Positions 41,401-50,100 of a stretch of DNA of 64,000 nt are shown piece by piece. Location: NCBI GenBank assembly GCA_008501735.1, contig QQUF01000035.1, forward strand, positions 1-64,000. The letters run 5' to 3'. The first letter of the stretch is position 1; every line of letters begins with the position of its first letter. This stretch comes from Calditrichota bacterium (GTDB lineage: Bacteria > CLD3). A program made the position numbers and the translations under genes. Under the pieces are notes generated by a model. It searched no databases and was not told where the DNA came from. It worked only from the letters and a program-made list of their open reading frames with translations.

Positions 41401-41912
41401 TCCATTCTTGAAGCAAGGTTCACCGCATCACCGTAAACAGTGAAATCTCCTTCTCTTTCGAGTCCAATTTTTCCTGTTGTAACAAGTCCTGTGTTAATTC
41501 CGATTCTAAGATCAAGTTCAATATTTAATTCTTTTGTAATTGGAATCTTTTTGAGAACTGAATTGAAACGATCCAAACTTTCAAGCATTTCCAAACCTGT
41601 GTGAATTGCTCTTTCAGTGTCGTTTTCATTGGCAGATTTTGCACCGAACAAAGCCATCACCAAATCACCTTCGTACTTGTCGATGTAACCGCCGTGTTTC
41701 TCAATGCAATTCGAGAACAGTTTTAGAAGTTTGTCTAAAATATTTCTGACCTGTTCGGGGTCAAGTTTTTCTGAAAGTGAAGTGAAACCTTTGATGTCTG
41801 CAAAAAGAATCGAGACAATTCGTCTTTCACCTTCTTGGAGTTTTACGGTTTGAACTTTTTCTGTTTCTTCAAGTGTAAAATCTTGTAATAAATCATCTAA
41901 TTCATCAAACAT
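38421..41912 (-). CDS. Class III nucleotide cyclase fused to STAND ATPase and TPR repeats
   Basis: A 1163-residue three-domain signalling protein. The N-terminal class III cyclase has metal-binding D39 (LFADIKGF) and D83 (KYEGD), K79 and D156 as adenine-selecting residues, and N165/R169 (AVNLASRM) for the transition state. This predicts active adenylate cyclase. The AAA part has Walker A GVAGLGKS (273-280) and Walker B VVFEDLHW (414-421). Then come about twelve TPRs (700-1050). Seven consecutive repeats are almost identical at the DNA level. The start overlaps the stop of the upstream gene by one base, implying translational coupling. The C-terminal 60 residues match the other two cluster proteins. 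Confidence 0.9.
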   Translation of the reverse strand: MFDELDDLLQDFTLEETEKVQTVKLQEGERRIVSILFADIKGFTSLSEKLDPEQVRNILDKLLKLFSNCIEKHGGYIDKYEGDLVMALFGAKSANENDTERAIHTGLEMLESLDRFNSVLKKIPITKELNIELDLRIGINTGLVTTGKIGLEREGDFTVYGDAVNLASRMESNAPTNRIMISEGSKKLVEDWFDFEGENEIEVKGKAEKIKVFLVQSTKGKKLPKWLQHKRSVFVGRDKELEFLENSYQRVLKNLELKQTGEESKPIVVGLKGVAGLGKSRLAYEFLKSKLQSQPHRNLSAKGFCSNVSTSPYSMFTTLIKNYLGITLLDPKELIREKLESGFKTLESFLETESEKENLRETLPIIGFLFGLKYDDVRLEQKGQGLQINIQIALRYFLETASFRANKLGFPFLVVFEDLHWMEESSTSALKFLLRTLNLEEKRENKPLNQILFILLYRPDYEVQKEIKIESDFSETELSTFDKKTSMKLIKTVLGEIEIPEKTKTLLLEKSSGNPFYVEEWIEFIKSKDLIVLEEGNLTLKETEIPVPQSLSALILSRLDSLETEQKVLLQKASVIGREFSVQVLTEVEKKFGETEGLPTKLFELENRDFIQILINLSEYYIFNHVITQEVAYNSLLISNRRILHKIIAETIEEKFQGILESFYVELANHYEKAEETEKAIEFLKKAGDQAQENFENQKAIQFYDRFLEKLKGFKNLSGLEIDTLIQKGETLKLIGEWKEPENLFKRALELSQKIEDKRRIAKSNHSLGWLFDLQGDSNKAVEFYEKSLKISEELGNKRQISKTVRNMGIVYEVKGDYVKAMEFYEKDIKFCEKNGDKRGVSKTVGNMGNVYLHKGDYDKAMECYEKLLRFSEGVGDKSEISRAVGNMGNVYLHKGDYDKAMECFEKLLNICEEIGDKRRISIAVGNMGLVYRLKDDYDKAMECYEEQLKICGEVGDKMGISSAIGNMGNVYWIKGDYDKAMECYEKKLKISKEIGEKRGISIAVESMGNVYKGKGGYDKAMECYEKAIKISEKLGIKYYLCGQLNNKAKLLFLLKRNKEAQNINFEVLRIAKEIGRKDVTFEGKVLTEKINFALGDKENPPKQLQKMLIETEEIEEIVELNYELWKINSEEKYKIEALKLYQKLYSKTPKFDYKKKIEELEK
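38821..39660. repeat. Seven tandem 120-bp units inside the cyclase gene
   Basis: The DNA repeats with an exact 120-base period from about 38821 to 39660. Each unit encodes one 40-residue TPR. Units at 39181 and 39301 match almost base for base over some 60 bases (CATTCCATCGCTTTGTCGTA is a shared block). Such arrays can grow or shrink by slippage or recombination and change TPR number without frameshift. Confidence 0.85.
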
Positions 41913-44578
41913 TATTTCTCCAATTCTTCAATTTTCTTTTTGTAGTCAAATTTTGGTGTTTTTGAATAAAGTTCTTTGTAGAGCTTCGATGCTTCGATTT
42001 TATACTTTTCTTGAGAAGTCATTTTCCAAAGTTCGTAGTTGAGAATTACAATCTCTTCTTTGTCTTCTGTTTCGGCGAGCATTTGAAGTAGTTGCTTCGG
42101 AGGGTTTACTTTCTCACCGAGTGCAAAATTTAACTTTAAGGAAAGGACTTTACTCTTAAAGATATCACTGACCTTTTTCATTTCTTCTGCTATTTTTATA
42201 CCTTCATCATTGAAAGTCTTTGCTTCACTAAATTCTCCAATTAAAAAAAATAGCTCAGCTTTTTTTATCAATTGAATGCACAAATAATATTTGAATTCTA
42301 TTTCTTTTGAAAGAGCTATTGCTTTGTTATAAAATTCCATCGCCTTAGTAAAATCACCTTTTTGAGTGAGTAAAGAGCCAATATTTAAATTTGCAATCGA
42401 AGTTTCTCTTTGATTTTTGATTGATTCACTAATTTCCAATTTCTTTTTAAAGCACTCCATTGCTTGAGCAAAATTGCCTTTGATTTCGTGAACAACTCCC
42501 ATACTTCCAACTGCCATTGCAACGCCATTTTGATTTCCAATTTCTTCGCAAGTTTTCAATTCTTCTTTATAACATTCCATCGCTTTAGTGTAGTCATTTT
42601 TGTATTTGTATAAAATACCCATAATTCCAACTGTATTGGCAATTTTACTTTTATCACCAATTTCTTTATAAATTTTTAAGGCTTTTTCTAAATAGTCACT
42701 TACTGATTCATACTCATTTTTATTAATCAAGGCTTTACTTAAACCTACACAAGAATCTGCAATTAATTTTGGTAACCCTTCATTTTCCGCTTCTCTCAAA
42801 CAACGTTCATACTTTGAAATTCCTTTGTCAAGTTCACCAATAAATTTATAAATATGAGCTGCACTAAGCACTGCTTCTATCTCAGATTTTTTATCCAAGC
42901 GAATTTTATAAATATTTGACAATTCTAAATATTTATTAATTATCTCCTCATTATGATAACTCGTTCTAAGATCATTCAAGATTACTTTTTGTAGGTCTAA
43001 ATATTTATTAATTATCTCATCACTTACCTGATTTTCTACTAACATTAATTTCCCATTTTCATCAATAATTCCGTTAGAAACTCCAAAATGATAAGAATAA
43101 GATTTAGCTACTTTGTAAATTTCATCACCTTCAAAAAATGATTCTAAAGTCTCAGCTAAAGCATTGTGTAATTCCAAACGAAAATCTTCATTCATTTGAT
43201 AGTAAATATATTTTTGGACTAAATTATGAGTAAAATTGTAAATTTTAGTCAGTCTTTCATAAACTGCTTCGGACTTAAGAATGAGGGAATACTTTTGTTG
43301 TAAGTCGTTTATTTTATCATTTAATATTAAATGATTTTCTTCCAAAAGTGTTCCGATAAGCTCCAAAGAGAAATCACTTCCTTGAACGGAAGCAACCTGC
43401 AAAACTTCTTGTAAATCCTCACTAAGTCTTTGAAACCTTTCTTCAACAATTCCTGAAACTGTTCTTGGAAAAGTTGATAAATCTAAAGTTTCATCTGAAA
43501 AATATTTTCCATCTTTTTCGTAAATCACTTTCCTATCAACAAGATGTAAAAGTAATTCCCTAACAAAGAGTGAATTACCCTTTGTTAAATTTACAATTTC
43601 ACTTTTGAATTTCTTACTAAACCCATTTTGCGGGAATTGTAATTCGATGTAAGAGCTAATTTGACTTTGATTCAAATAAGAAACTTCTAATAATTCTGCG
43701 GCACCGTAATTCTCAAGATTTTTAATTTTTTCTTCCCAAGGATGTTTTTCCATTGCTCCTGTAAATAGGTTAATTCTTCCATCTTTTACATCTTGTGGTC
43801 GAAATGAGCCAATTAGAACTAAAGGATAAGGAATTTCATTAAGGTTTTTCGCAATATAGAAAAACAAATTCATCGAAGAAATGTCTGCCCATTGTAAATC
43901 ATCAATGTAAATCACAACTGGATTAGATTCTGCCAATTCACGAAGTTTTGACATTACGTGAATAAAAAAGTCCTGCTGATTTTGCGTGTTACTAATTTTC
44001 TTCGTTTTTTGTAACTCATTTGTAGTTTTGTAAATTGCTGCTGTCAAATTCCCGACAACAGGAATTACGTTAAGCCAATCACCTTTACATTCTTTTGCTA
44101 CATTTTTAAGTCTGTCTTTAAGTGCAAGTTTCTTGGAATCGCCAGTTTCTATATCTATCACTTCATCTTTTGAGATTGTTTTTGCAGTTTCAAAGATTGC
44201 AGAAGAAATGTCTCCAATTACAGGAATAGCTTCAAGCCATTGTGAACCTGCTTCATCGAAAACTGTCTTAACAATTTTTTTGAAATTAGACTTTTTCTCT
44301 TCGTCTTTACCTGCTGCTTTGTCTGCGTCAAGTTCAATTAGAACTTCTCGCCAAGGCAAAAAACCTCTCGAAACTCCGTCCATATCCAAGCAAGAACCAA
44401 TTGCTGTGAGAACATTCTTTTCTGAAGCTTTGTCACAATTATCCATAAAGTTTTTGATTAAAGTAGTTTTACCGATTCCGGGTTCACCTGAAATTAGAAT
44501 TGTTGAACCAATTCCGTTTTCGATTGCTTGGCTTAATTTTGTTTGTAAAACTTCTGTTTCGTGTCTTGGAATGAACAT
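41912..44578 (-). CDS. STAND-type AAA ATPase with TPR repeats (first gene of the cluster)
   Basis: An 888-residue paralogue of the 35250-38408 protein. Walker A GEPGIGKT (31-38), the insert with twin hydrophobic repeats WLEAIPVIGDISSAIF (114-129) and WLNVIPVVGNLTAAIY (168-183), Walker B VVIYIDDLQW (221-230), a middle region, then fewer TPRs (about 590-780) than its sister. The C-terminal module NPPKQLLQMLAETEDKEE to YELWKMTSQEKYKIEA is nearly the same in all three proteins. It is the promoter-proximal gene of the cluster, divergent from the zinc-ribbon gene, so regulation probably occurs at about 44580-44680, where I see no clear operator. Confidence 0.82.
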   Translation of the reverse strand: MFIPRHETEVLQTKLSQAIENGIGSTILISGEPGIGKTTLIKNFMDNCDKASEKNVLTAIGSCLDMDGVSRGFLPWREVLIELDADKAAGKDEEKKSNFKKIVKTVFDEAGSQWLEAIPVIGDISSAIFETAKTISKDEVIDIETGDSKKLALKDRLKNVAKECKGDWLNVIPVVGNLTAAIYKTTNELQKTKKISNTQNQQDFFIHVMSKLRELAESNPVVIYIDDLQWADISSMNLFFYIAKNLNEIPYPLVLIGSFRPQDVKDGRINLFTGAMEKHPWEEKIKNLENYGAAELLEVSYLNQSQISSYIELQFPQNGFSKKFKSEIVNLTKGNSLFVRELLLHLVDRKVIYEKDGKYFSDETLDLSTFPRTVSGIVEERFQRLSEDLQEVLQVASVQGSDFSLELIGTLLEENHLILNDKINDLQQKYSLILKSEAVYERLTKIYNFTHNLVQKYIYYQMNEDFRLELHNALAETLESFFEGDEIYKVAKSYSYHFGVSNGIIDENGKLMLVENQVSDEIINKYLDLQKVILNDLRTSYHNEEIINKYLELSNIYKIRLDKKSEIEAVLSAAHIYKFIGELDKGISKYERCLREAENEGLPKLIADSCVGLSKALINKNEYESVSDYLEKALKIYKEIGDKSKIANTVGIMGILYKYKNDYTKAMECYKEELKTCEEIGNQNGVAMAVGSMGVVHEIKGNFAQAMECFKKKLEISESIKNQRETSIANLNIGSLLTQKGDFTKAMEFYNKAIALSKEIEFKYYLCIQLIKKAELFFLIGEFSEAKTFNDEGIKIAEEMKKVSDIFKSKVLSLKLNFALGEKVNPPKQLLQMLAETEDKEEIVILNYELWKMTSQEKYKIEASKLYKELYSKTPKFDYKKKIEELEK

Positions 44579-44680
44579 TTTGAATTGCCTTAGATTTTTT
44601 ACTGAATTTTTTAAAATAATTCTTATTTTATTAATTCAAAAATCAATAAAAATCAAAACTTTAAAAATAGGATTGTTAAA

Positions 44681-45073
44681 ATGAAATGTCCAGTTTGTGC
44701 AGTCAATATGGTTACCAAAAAATTTGGTGATGTCGAAATTGATGTTTGTGAAGATAGTTGCAAAGGGCTTTGGTTCGATGCTTTTGAATTAATTCAATTA
44801 GATGAAGCCCACGAAGGATTCGGTAAGGCACTAGAAGAAGCATTAAATTCTGAAAGAGTTAGAAATGACGAAAGAGGCAAAATTAATTGCCCGAAATGTT
44901 CAATTAATATGCAAAATCATAAGTATAAGTCTTTAGATGTAATAATTGATGAATGTTACTCTTGTGGCGGAAAATTCCTCGATGCAGGAGAACTTAAAGA
45001 GATTCGTGACCACTTCAATAAAGATCGTTTTGGAGCAATGAAAAAAGTTAAAGGAATGTTCGCTAAAAGATAA
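44681..45073 (+). CDS. Tandem TFIIB-type zinc-ribbon protein
   Basis: A 130-residue protein with two zf-TFIIB-like modules: CPVCAVNMVTKKFGDVEIDV to CKGLWFDAFEL (3-38) and CPKCSINM to CYSCGGKFLDAGEL (68-105). Each has CxxC pairs and the WFD/FLDAGEL tail, common in small bacterial zf-TFIIB proteins of unknown function. AGGA precedes the ATG. It is divergent from the STAND cluster and separated from the next gene by 54 bases. Confidence 0.8.
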   Translation: MKCPVCAVNMVTKKFGDVEIDVCEDSCKGLWFDAFELIQLDEAHEGFGKALEEALNSERVRNDERGKINCPKCSINMQNHKYKSLDVIIDECYSCGGKFLDAGELKEIRDHFNKDRFGAMKKVKGMFAKR

Positions 45074-45127
45074 AAAATAGCAACTTTCCCTAAACTATTT
45101 CTTGATTAATTTTATAAGAGGTTAAGT

Positions 45128-47134
45128 GTGAAAAATAGTTTACAAATAATAATTTTATGTGTTTGGGCAATGTCTTTACAAGCCCAAACATTTTTGGAGA
45201 AATTGACGGAAGGACAAACTACCGTAACAGAAGATTTTCTTCTAGAGACTTACGAGGAATTCAAGCAAAAACCTTTACGAATCAACGTTGATTCAAATTA
45301 CAAAATCAAAAACTTCCCCTTTTTCAATCAAGACCAAACAAACAAAATCCTACGTTTACGACTTGAAAAACAATTTGAAAGTTTTAATGAATTTGCTCTA
45401 AAATTGGAGCTCGAAGAAGATTTTCAAGAATTTCTTGAACCGATTCTAACTTTTCAGAAACGAGAAACACAATTTTTCGGGACTAATTTTAGAAGCCGAA
45501 TTTCACAAGAACAGCCAAAAAACAAAGGTTTCAAAAATGATGCTTTTGCAGGAAGTGAATTAAAGTCTTACAATCGCTTTGAAACAGTTCTGAACGAGAA
45601 AATTTCAATTGGCTTTCTTTTGGACAAAGATGCAGGAGAGGACAGTTTCCAAGATTTTCGTAGTTTCTACCTTTCAATCGAAAATTACCCGTTTGTGAAA
45701 AAAGCCGTTCTTGGAAATTATAAATTTGAGCATTCTCAAGGACTAATTTGGTGGGGACCTTACATTCTTACAAAACTTTCTTCTGCTCCTGTTCTTTCGG
45801 GAAATCGGAAAGCGAGAGGAATTTCGCCTTATCGTTCTGCAGGTGAGTCAAATGAGTTTTTGGGAGGAGCAAGTACCTTTTTGCCCCACGATAATTTTGA
45901 AATAACATTTCTTTACTCTGACGTAAAACGCGACGCAACAGCAACAGATGACGGAAAGGTTTCTTCGATTAGTGTTAGTGGACTTCACAGAACTGAATCC
46001 GAGATTTTAAAAAAAGATTTTCTTGGTGAAAAAATGTTTGGTGGAAACTTGACTTTCAGAAAAGCAAACCTTGAGTTTGGAGCTTCTTTTTCACAAACTG
46101 ACTACTCAAAGGAATTTGACTTTGAAAAATCTGAATCCCTTAAACTTTTTGGTACAAACTACACTTACGATTTTGAAAATCTTTCGTTTTCAGGTGAAAC
46201 AGCTTTTAACCAAAATGGCAAAAATGGAACTGTCAACACTCTAACTTTATCGAGTGAAAACTTTAACACAATTTGGGTTTACAGACGTTATGAAGAAGGT
46301 TTTGAGAACCCTCACGGTTTACCTTTTGCAGAATCATTTTTAAAAGCGGAAGAAGGTTTTTACTGGGGAAATTCGGTTCGTTTTTCTACAACAAAAATTC
46401 ATCTTTTTACTGATATTTTCAGAAGTCTTGAAGTCTCAAGCTCAGAACTTCTTCCACAAAATGGCAAAGAGTTTTCACTTGAAATTGAGCAAAAAATTCA
46501 CCAAAAAGCTAAAATTACAACAAGGCTAAAATCCTCTTTCAAAGAAAGAAAAATTACTGAAGAAGTTGCTGTCGGTGATTTTTTCAGAGAAACGGAAGTA
46601 AGTTCTGAAACTGAAAGAACAAACTTAAGACTTCAATTCGACTTCACACCAAAACCCAAAATTGCTCTGCGAACTCGCTTTGAAAAACTTTTTTGGGAAG
46701 TCAAGAGAAGCGGTGAAAAGGAAGATGGAATTTTGATTTACCAAGATTTGAAATTGGATTTTCACAAAAGAGTTTCGGTGAACTTGCGAGGAATTTTCTT
46801 TGAAACTGACAGCTTTGAATCGAGAATTTACGAATACGAAAGAGACCTTCCGGGAGTTCTGCGAAACGTTCCGCTTTCTGGTCGCGGAGTCAGAACTTAC
46901 ATTCTAACCAAAATCAAGTTGCCCTACAAAACGAATTTGAGTTTCAAATTTGCTAAGACTTTCAGAACGGATTTAGAAGAAGAAAAGACAGGCAAAGACT
47001 TTGTCGAATTCAACGAAAGCGGAGAAGCAGAAATAACACGCTTCCCTGAAAAAGTAATTCAAGGCAGTGGAAACGGTGAATTTTATGGAAGTTCTAAAGA
47101 ACTTTTTTCTGTGCAGTTGGACTTTGAATTTTAG
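45128..47134 (+). CDS. Helix-hairpin-helix outer-membrane protein
   Basis: A 668-residue exported protein starting at GTG 45128 (AGAGG upstream) with a signal peptide ending SLQAQ. The first 100 residues have helix-hairpin-helix-like repeats (RINVDSNYKIKNFPFFNQDQ, LRLRLEKQFESFNEFALKLE), the domain order seen in a widespread Bacteroidota family of ComEA-like proteins. The remainder is rich in alternating hydrophobic and aromatic residues and ends in F, as expected of an outer-membrane beta barrel (last residues QLDFEF). Function is unknown; it may bind DNA at the surface, as the HHH motif hints. Confidence 0.72.
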   Translation: MKNSLQIIILCVWAMSLQAQTFLEKLTEGQTTVTEDFLLETYEEFKQKPLRINVDSNYKIKNFPFFNQDQTNKILRLRLEKQFESFNEFALKLELEEDFQEFLEPILTFQKRETQFFGTNFRSRISQEQPKNKGFKNDAFAGSELKSYNRFETVLNEKISIGFLLDKDAGEDSFQDFRSFYLSIENYPFVKKAVLGNYKFEHSQGLIWWGPYILTKLSSAPVLSGNRKARGISPYRSAGESNEFLGGASTFLPHDNFEITFLYSDVKRDATATDDGKVSSISVSGLHRTESEILKKDFLGEKMFGGNLTFRKANLEFGASFSQTDYSKEFDFEKSESLKLFGTNYTYDFENLSFSGETAFNQNGKNGTVNTLTLSSENFNTIWVYRRYEEGFENPHGLPFAESFLKAEEGFYWGNSVRFSTTKIHLFTDIFRSLEVSSSELLPQNGKEFSLEIEQKIHQKAKITTRLKSSFKERKITEEVAVGDFFRETEVSSETERTNLRLQFDFTPKPKIALRTRFEKLFWEVKRSGEKEDGILIYQDLKLDFHKRVSVNLRGIFFETDSFESRIYEYERDLPGVLRNVPLSGRGVRTYILTKIKLPYKTNLSFKFAKTFRTDLEEEKTGKDFVEFNESGEAEITRFPEKVIQGSGNGEFYGSSKELFSVQLDFEF

Positions 47135-47137
47135 AAA

Positions 47138-47169
47138 AACCCGTAAAGGCATCAAAGCCTTTACGGGTT
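47138..47169. terminator. Strong terminator between convergent genes
   Basis: A perfect 13-bp stem (AACCCGTAAAGGC and its complement) with a 6-base loop. On the minus strand it is followed by TTTTTC, so it terminates the large cargo gene; it also lies four bases after the plus-strand stop and may serve both directions. Confidence 0.9.
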
Positions 47170-47180
47170 AAAAAATCAAA

Positions 47181-50100
47181 TTACTTGAGAATCGTTAGCT
47201 TTTTGGTTTCACTGAAATTTTCGGTTTCTAATTTGTAAAAATAAATTCCGCTTGAGACTTTCTCGCCGTTTGAATCGTCTCCATTCCACTGAATTGTGTA
47301 AAAAGCAGGTTGTAATTTTTCATTTAGCAAAGACTTTACTTCTCTACCAAGAATGTCAAAAATCTTGATTCTTACCAAGGCTTCTTCTGGAACTCCAAAC
47401 TTAATTTTAGTTGAAGGGTTAAAAGGGTTCGGGAAATTTTGTTCCAAAGAGTACCTCGTTGGAACTTGTAATTCAGAGGCAACTTTTGTCAAAGATTCAT
47501 CAATTTGGATTGAATAAGTTGCACTTTTTGTTAAGTCTTCCGAATCTTGTTTCCAAACAGCAAGACAGTAGTAACCGCTTTCATTAATTTGAACTGTAAA
47601 CTGTTCGTCTTGCCCGTCGCCGTTTAAGTAAGAATAACCTTTTTTGAAGTAATTATTTTTGAAGTAATTGCTTCTTGAGAAAAACCCTTCATCGTCGTCA
47701 AAGTAAAGTGAAAATCCTAAATCTGCATTTCCTGAAATGTTGTCAAGATTGAAAGTGAATTCTTTTCCAACTGAACTCGAAGAGAAATAAAGTTCATAAA
47801 TTTCGATTAGTGAACTTGAAGAAATCGTGGAATTTCCAATCGAGCAAGGCGGATAGAATTTGCCGTTCTCTTTTACCGCTTCAATCACATAATTTTCACT
47901 TGTGTAATTTTCGTTAATGACTCCAAATTCATAAGTTGTTTTTGGTTCTTCACGTCTTGTGACTAAAGTAAAATCAATTTCTCCTTCACTATAACTAGAA
48001 TTTTTGATGTATTGTTCGAACCCTTTATCACTTCCTTCATAGTCATTAAAAAGCCTCAAATCTACATCAGCATCAGAAGTTGTCGGTAAAACAGCACAGG
48101 CAATCCAATATTTTGCAAAAGGTCCGTAGTTTGCATTTCCAAAATTAAATGAATAACCGTCACAGTTCCAAAAAGGTTCATTTTGGTATTTTTTGAAAGG
48201 AGGGCTTGTAGATGTAACTGAGTTCTTATTGGAAAGAACTTGTGGTGCCCAAACGTACTGTTTCCAAATCAAATTATCATTCTCGTTTGATTCTCCTGCT
48301 TCATTAAGAGCATCAATCGAATCTGAGACAAAATGTCTTCCACCTTTTATATTAAAAGGACCTGCATTTTTGTAAGTTTTTTCTGCTCCTGAACCAATGT
48401 CTCCAAGAGTCCAAGTCTGTAACGGTTTTCCATCAACACAAATTTTGTCTTTATGTGCTGCTGCTTGTCCTGTTCCATAATTTTTTACTGCCCAATTGAA
48501 GTAAGTGGAATTTGAATTTCCGAATAATTCAGATGTAACTTGGCAGTCTGAATTTGTTGCACCATTTGTATTTCTTGCAACTAAAGAGTAATCCCAACCA
48601 CTTGGAACCAACTCAGCTAAATTTGCACGAGTAAGTTGTGTTTTCCAAACTCCTCTTCCATTTGTTGCTACGTAAAGTGTTCCTGTTGCTTGATGAATTT
48701 TGAGCTCATTTACCACAGCTTTTGGAAGACCGTCGTCAAAGGCATACCAATTAACTCCCTCATCTGGAGAAAAGAAAACTCCCAAATCAGTTCCAATATA
48801 AAGAAAGTCGGGATAAGAATAATCAATTACGATAGATTGAACAGGGTGATTTATGTTTGGTGAAATATCTGTCCAGATAGTGTCAGTTGGAGTTATTTCA
48901 CATTTGAAAACATGACCATTAATTCCATTATTAAAACCAGAAAAAGTTATATAAATTTTTTGAGAGTTAGTAGGGCTAACAACTATCGAAGTAATACTTC
49001 TTGTTGGTAGACCAAACCCTGTAGAAATGTCGTACAAATTTGAATTATTGTTAGCAAAAGCATCTGTTGACATCATTACTTTTCCGTCACTTGAACCTGT
49101 GTAAACAAAACTGGAATTACTTGGAGAAATTCCAATGGAATTTAATGCCTTTCCATTTGTCAAATCTCCTACAACCGTAAGCGAATCCCAAGAATTTCCT
49201 GAATTTGTTGTTCTGTAAATTTTATCAGTTCCTGTGTATAAACAATTTGGATAAATTGGATCCATAACTAATGGCATAAAAAAATTTTTATCATCATTCA
49301 AATTAATACCACTCTTTATAGAATTAAATTCATCTGCTGAATTTGTAGATTTTATTGGATTTATGTATTGTGTATTTGCATAACAAATTGTTGGGTTTGA
49401 ATAATCAATAATTGACTTTCCACCATCTCCACCGTATGACTTTGTCCAATTTTTTGTAGTTCCGCCGTGATAAGTATAAATCCCGTCGTGCATTGCACCT
49501 CCAATTAAAAAATTTGTGTTTGTTGGATGTGGAGCAACACTTCTAATATCTGCAATCCCTAAATCATTATTAAGTGCTTTAAAAGTCTCAAAATCATCTG
49601 TAGTTTTAAAAACACCTCCATCATTTCCGATATAAAAAATATTAGAATTTGTTGGATGTTGTATTGCACATAATTGGTCCACGTGCATTGAAGTTGATGT
49701 AATTCCACCATTATAAGCATTTACGCTTTTTTTCTCAAATGTATTACCTCCATTAGTAGATTTCCAAAAATTTAAACCTCCTGCATAAATTTTATTATGA
49801 TGTCCTCTGTCAGTAATAATTGCAATCTTTCCCCAGCCTTGTTGTCCTAAAATATTCGAAGTATCTGGAGTTTTACTCCAACTTTTCCCTGAGTTAGTAG
49901 ATTTCCAGATTCCTAGTGTTGATCCGTCTGCAGAATCACTAATAATTGCAAATGCTTCATTTGAATATCCAATAGCTGTTCCCCAACTAAATTCTATTCT
50001 GCCAATATTAGAGGTTGGTAATCCTTTAACAGGCAACCAAGTATTACCAGAATCCGTTGAACGATAAATTTTATCCTTATTTATTGCACAAAGAGCCACT

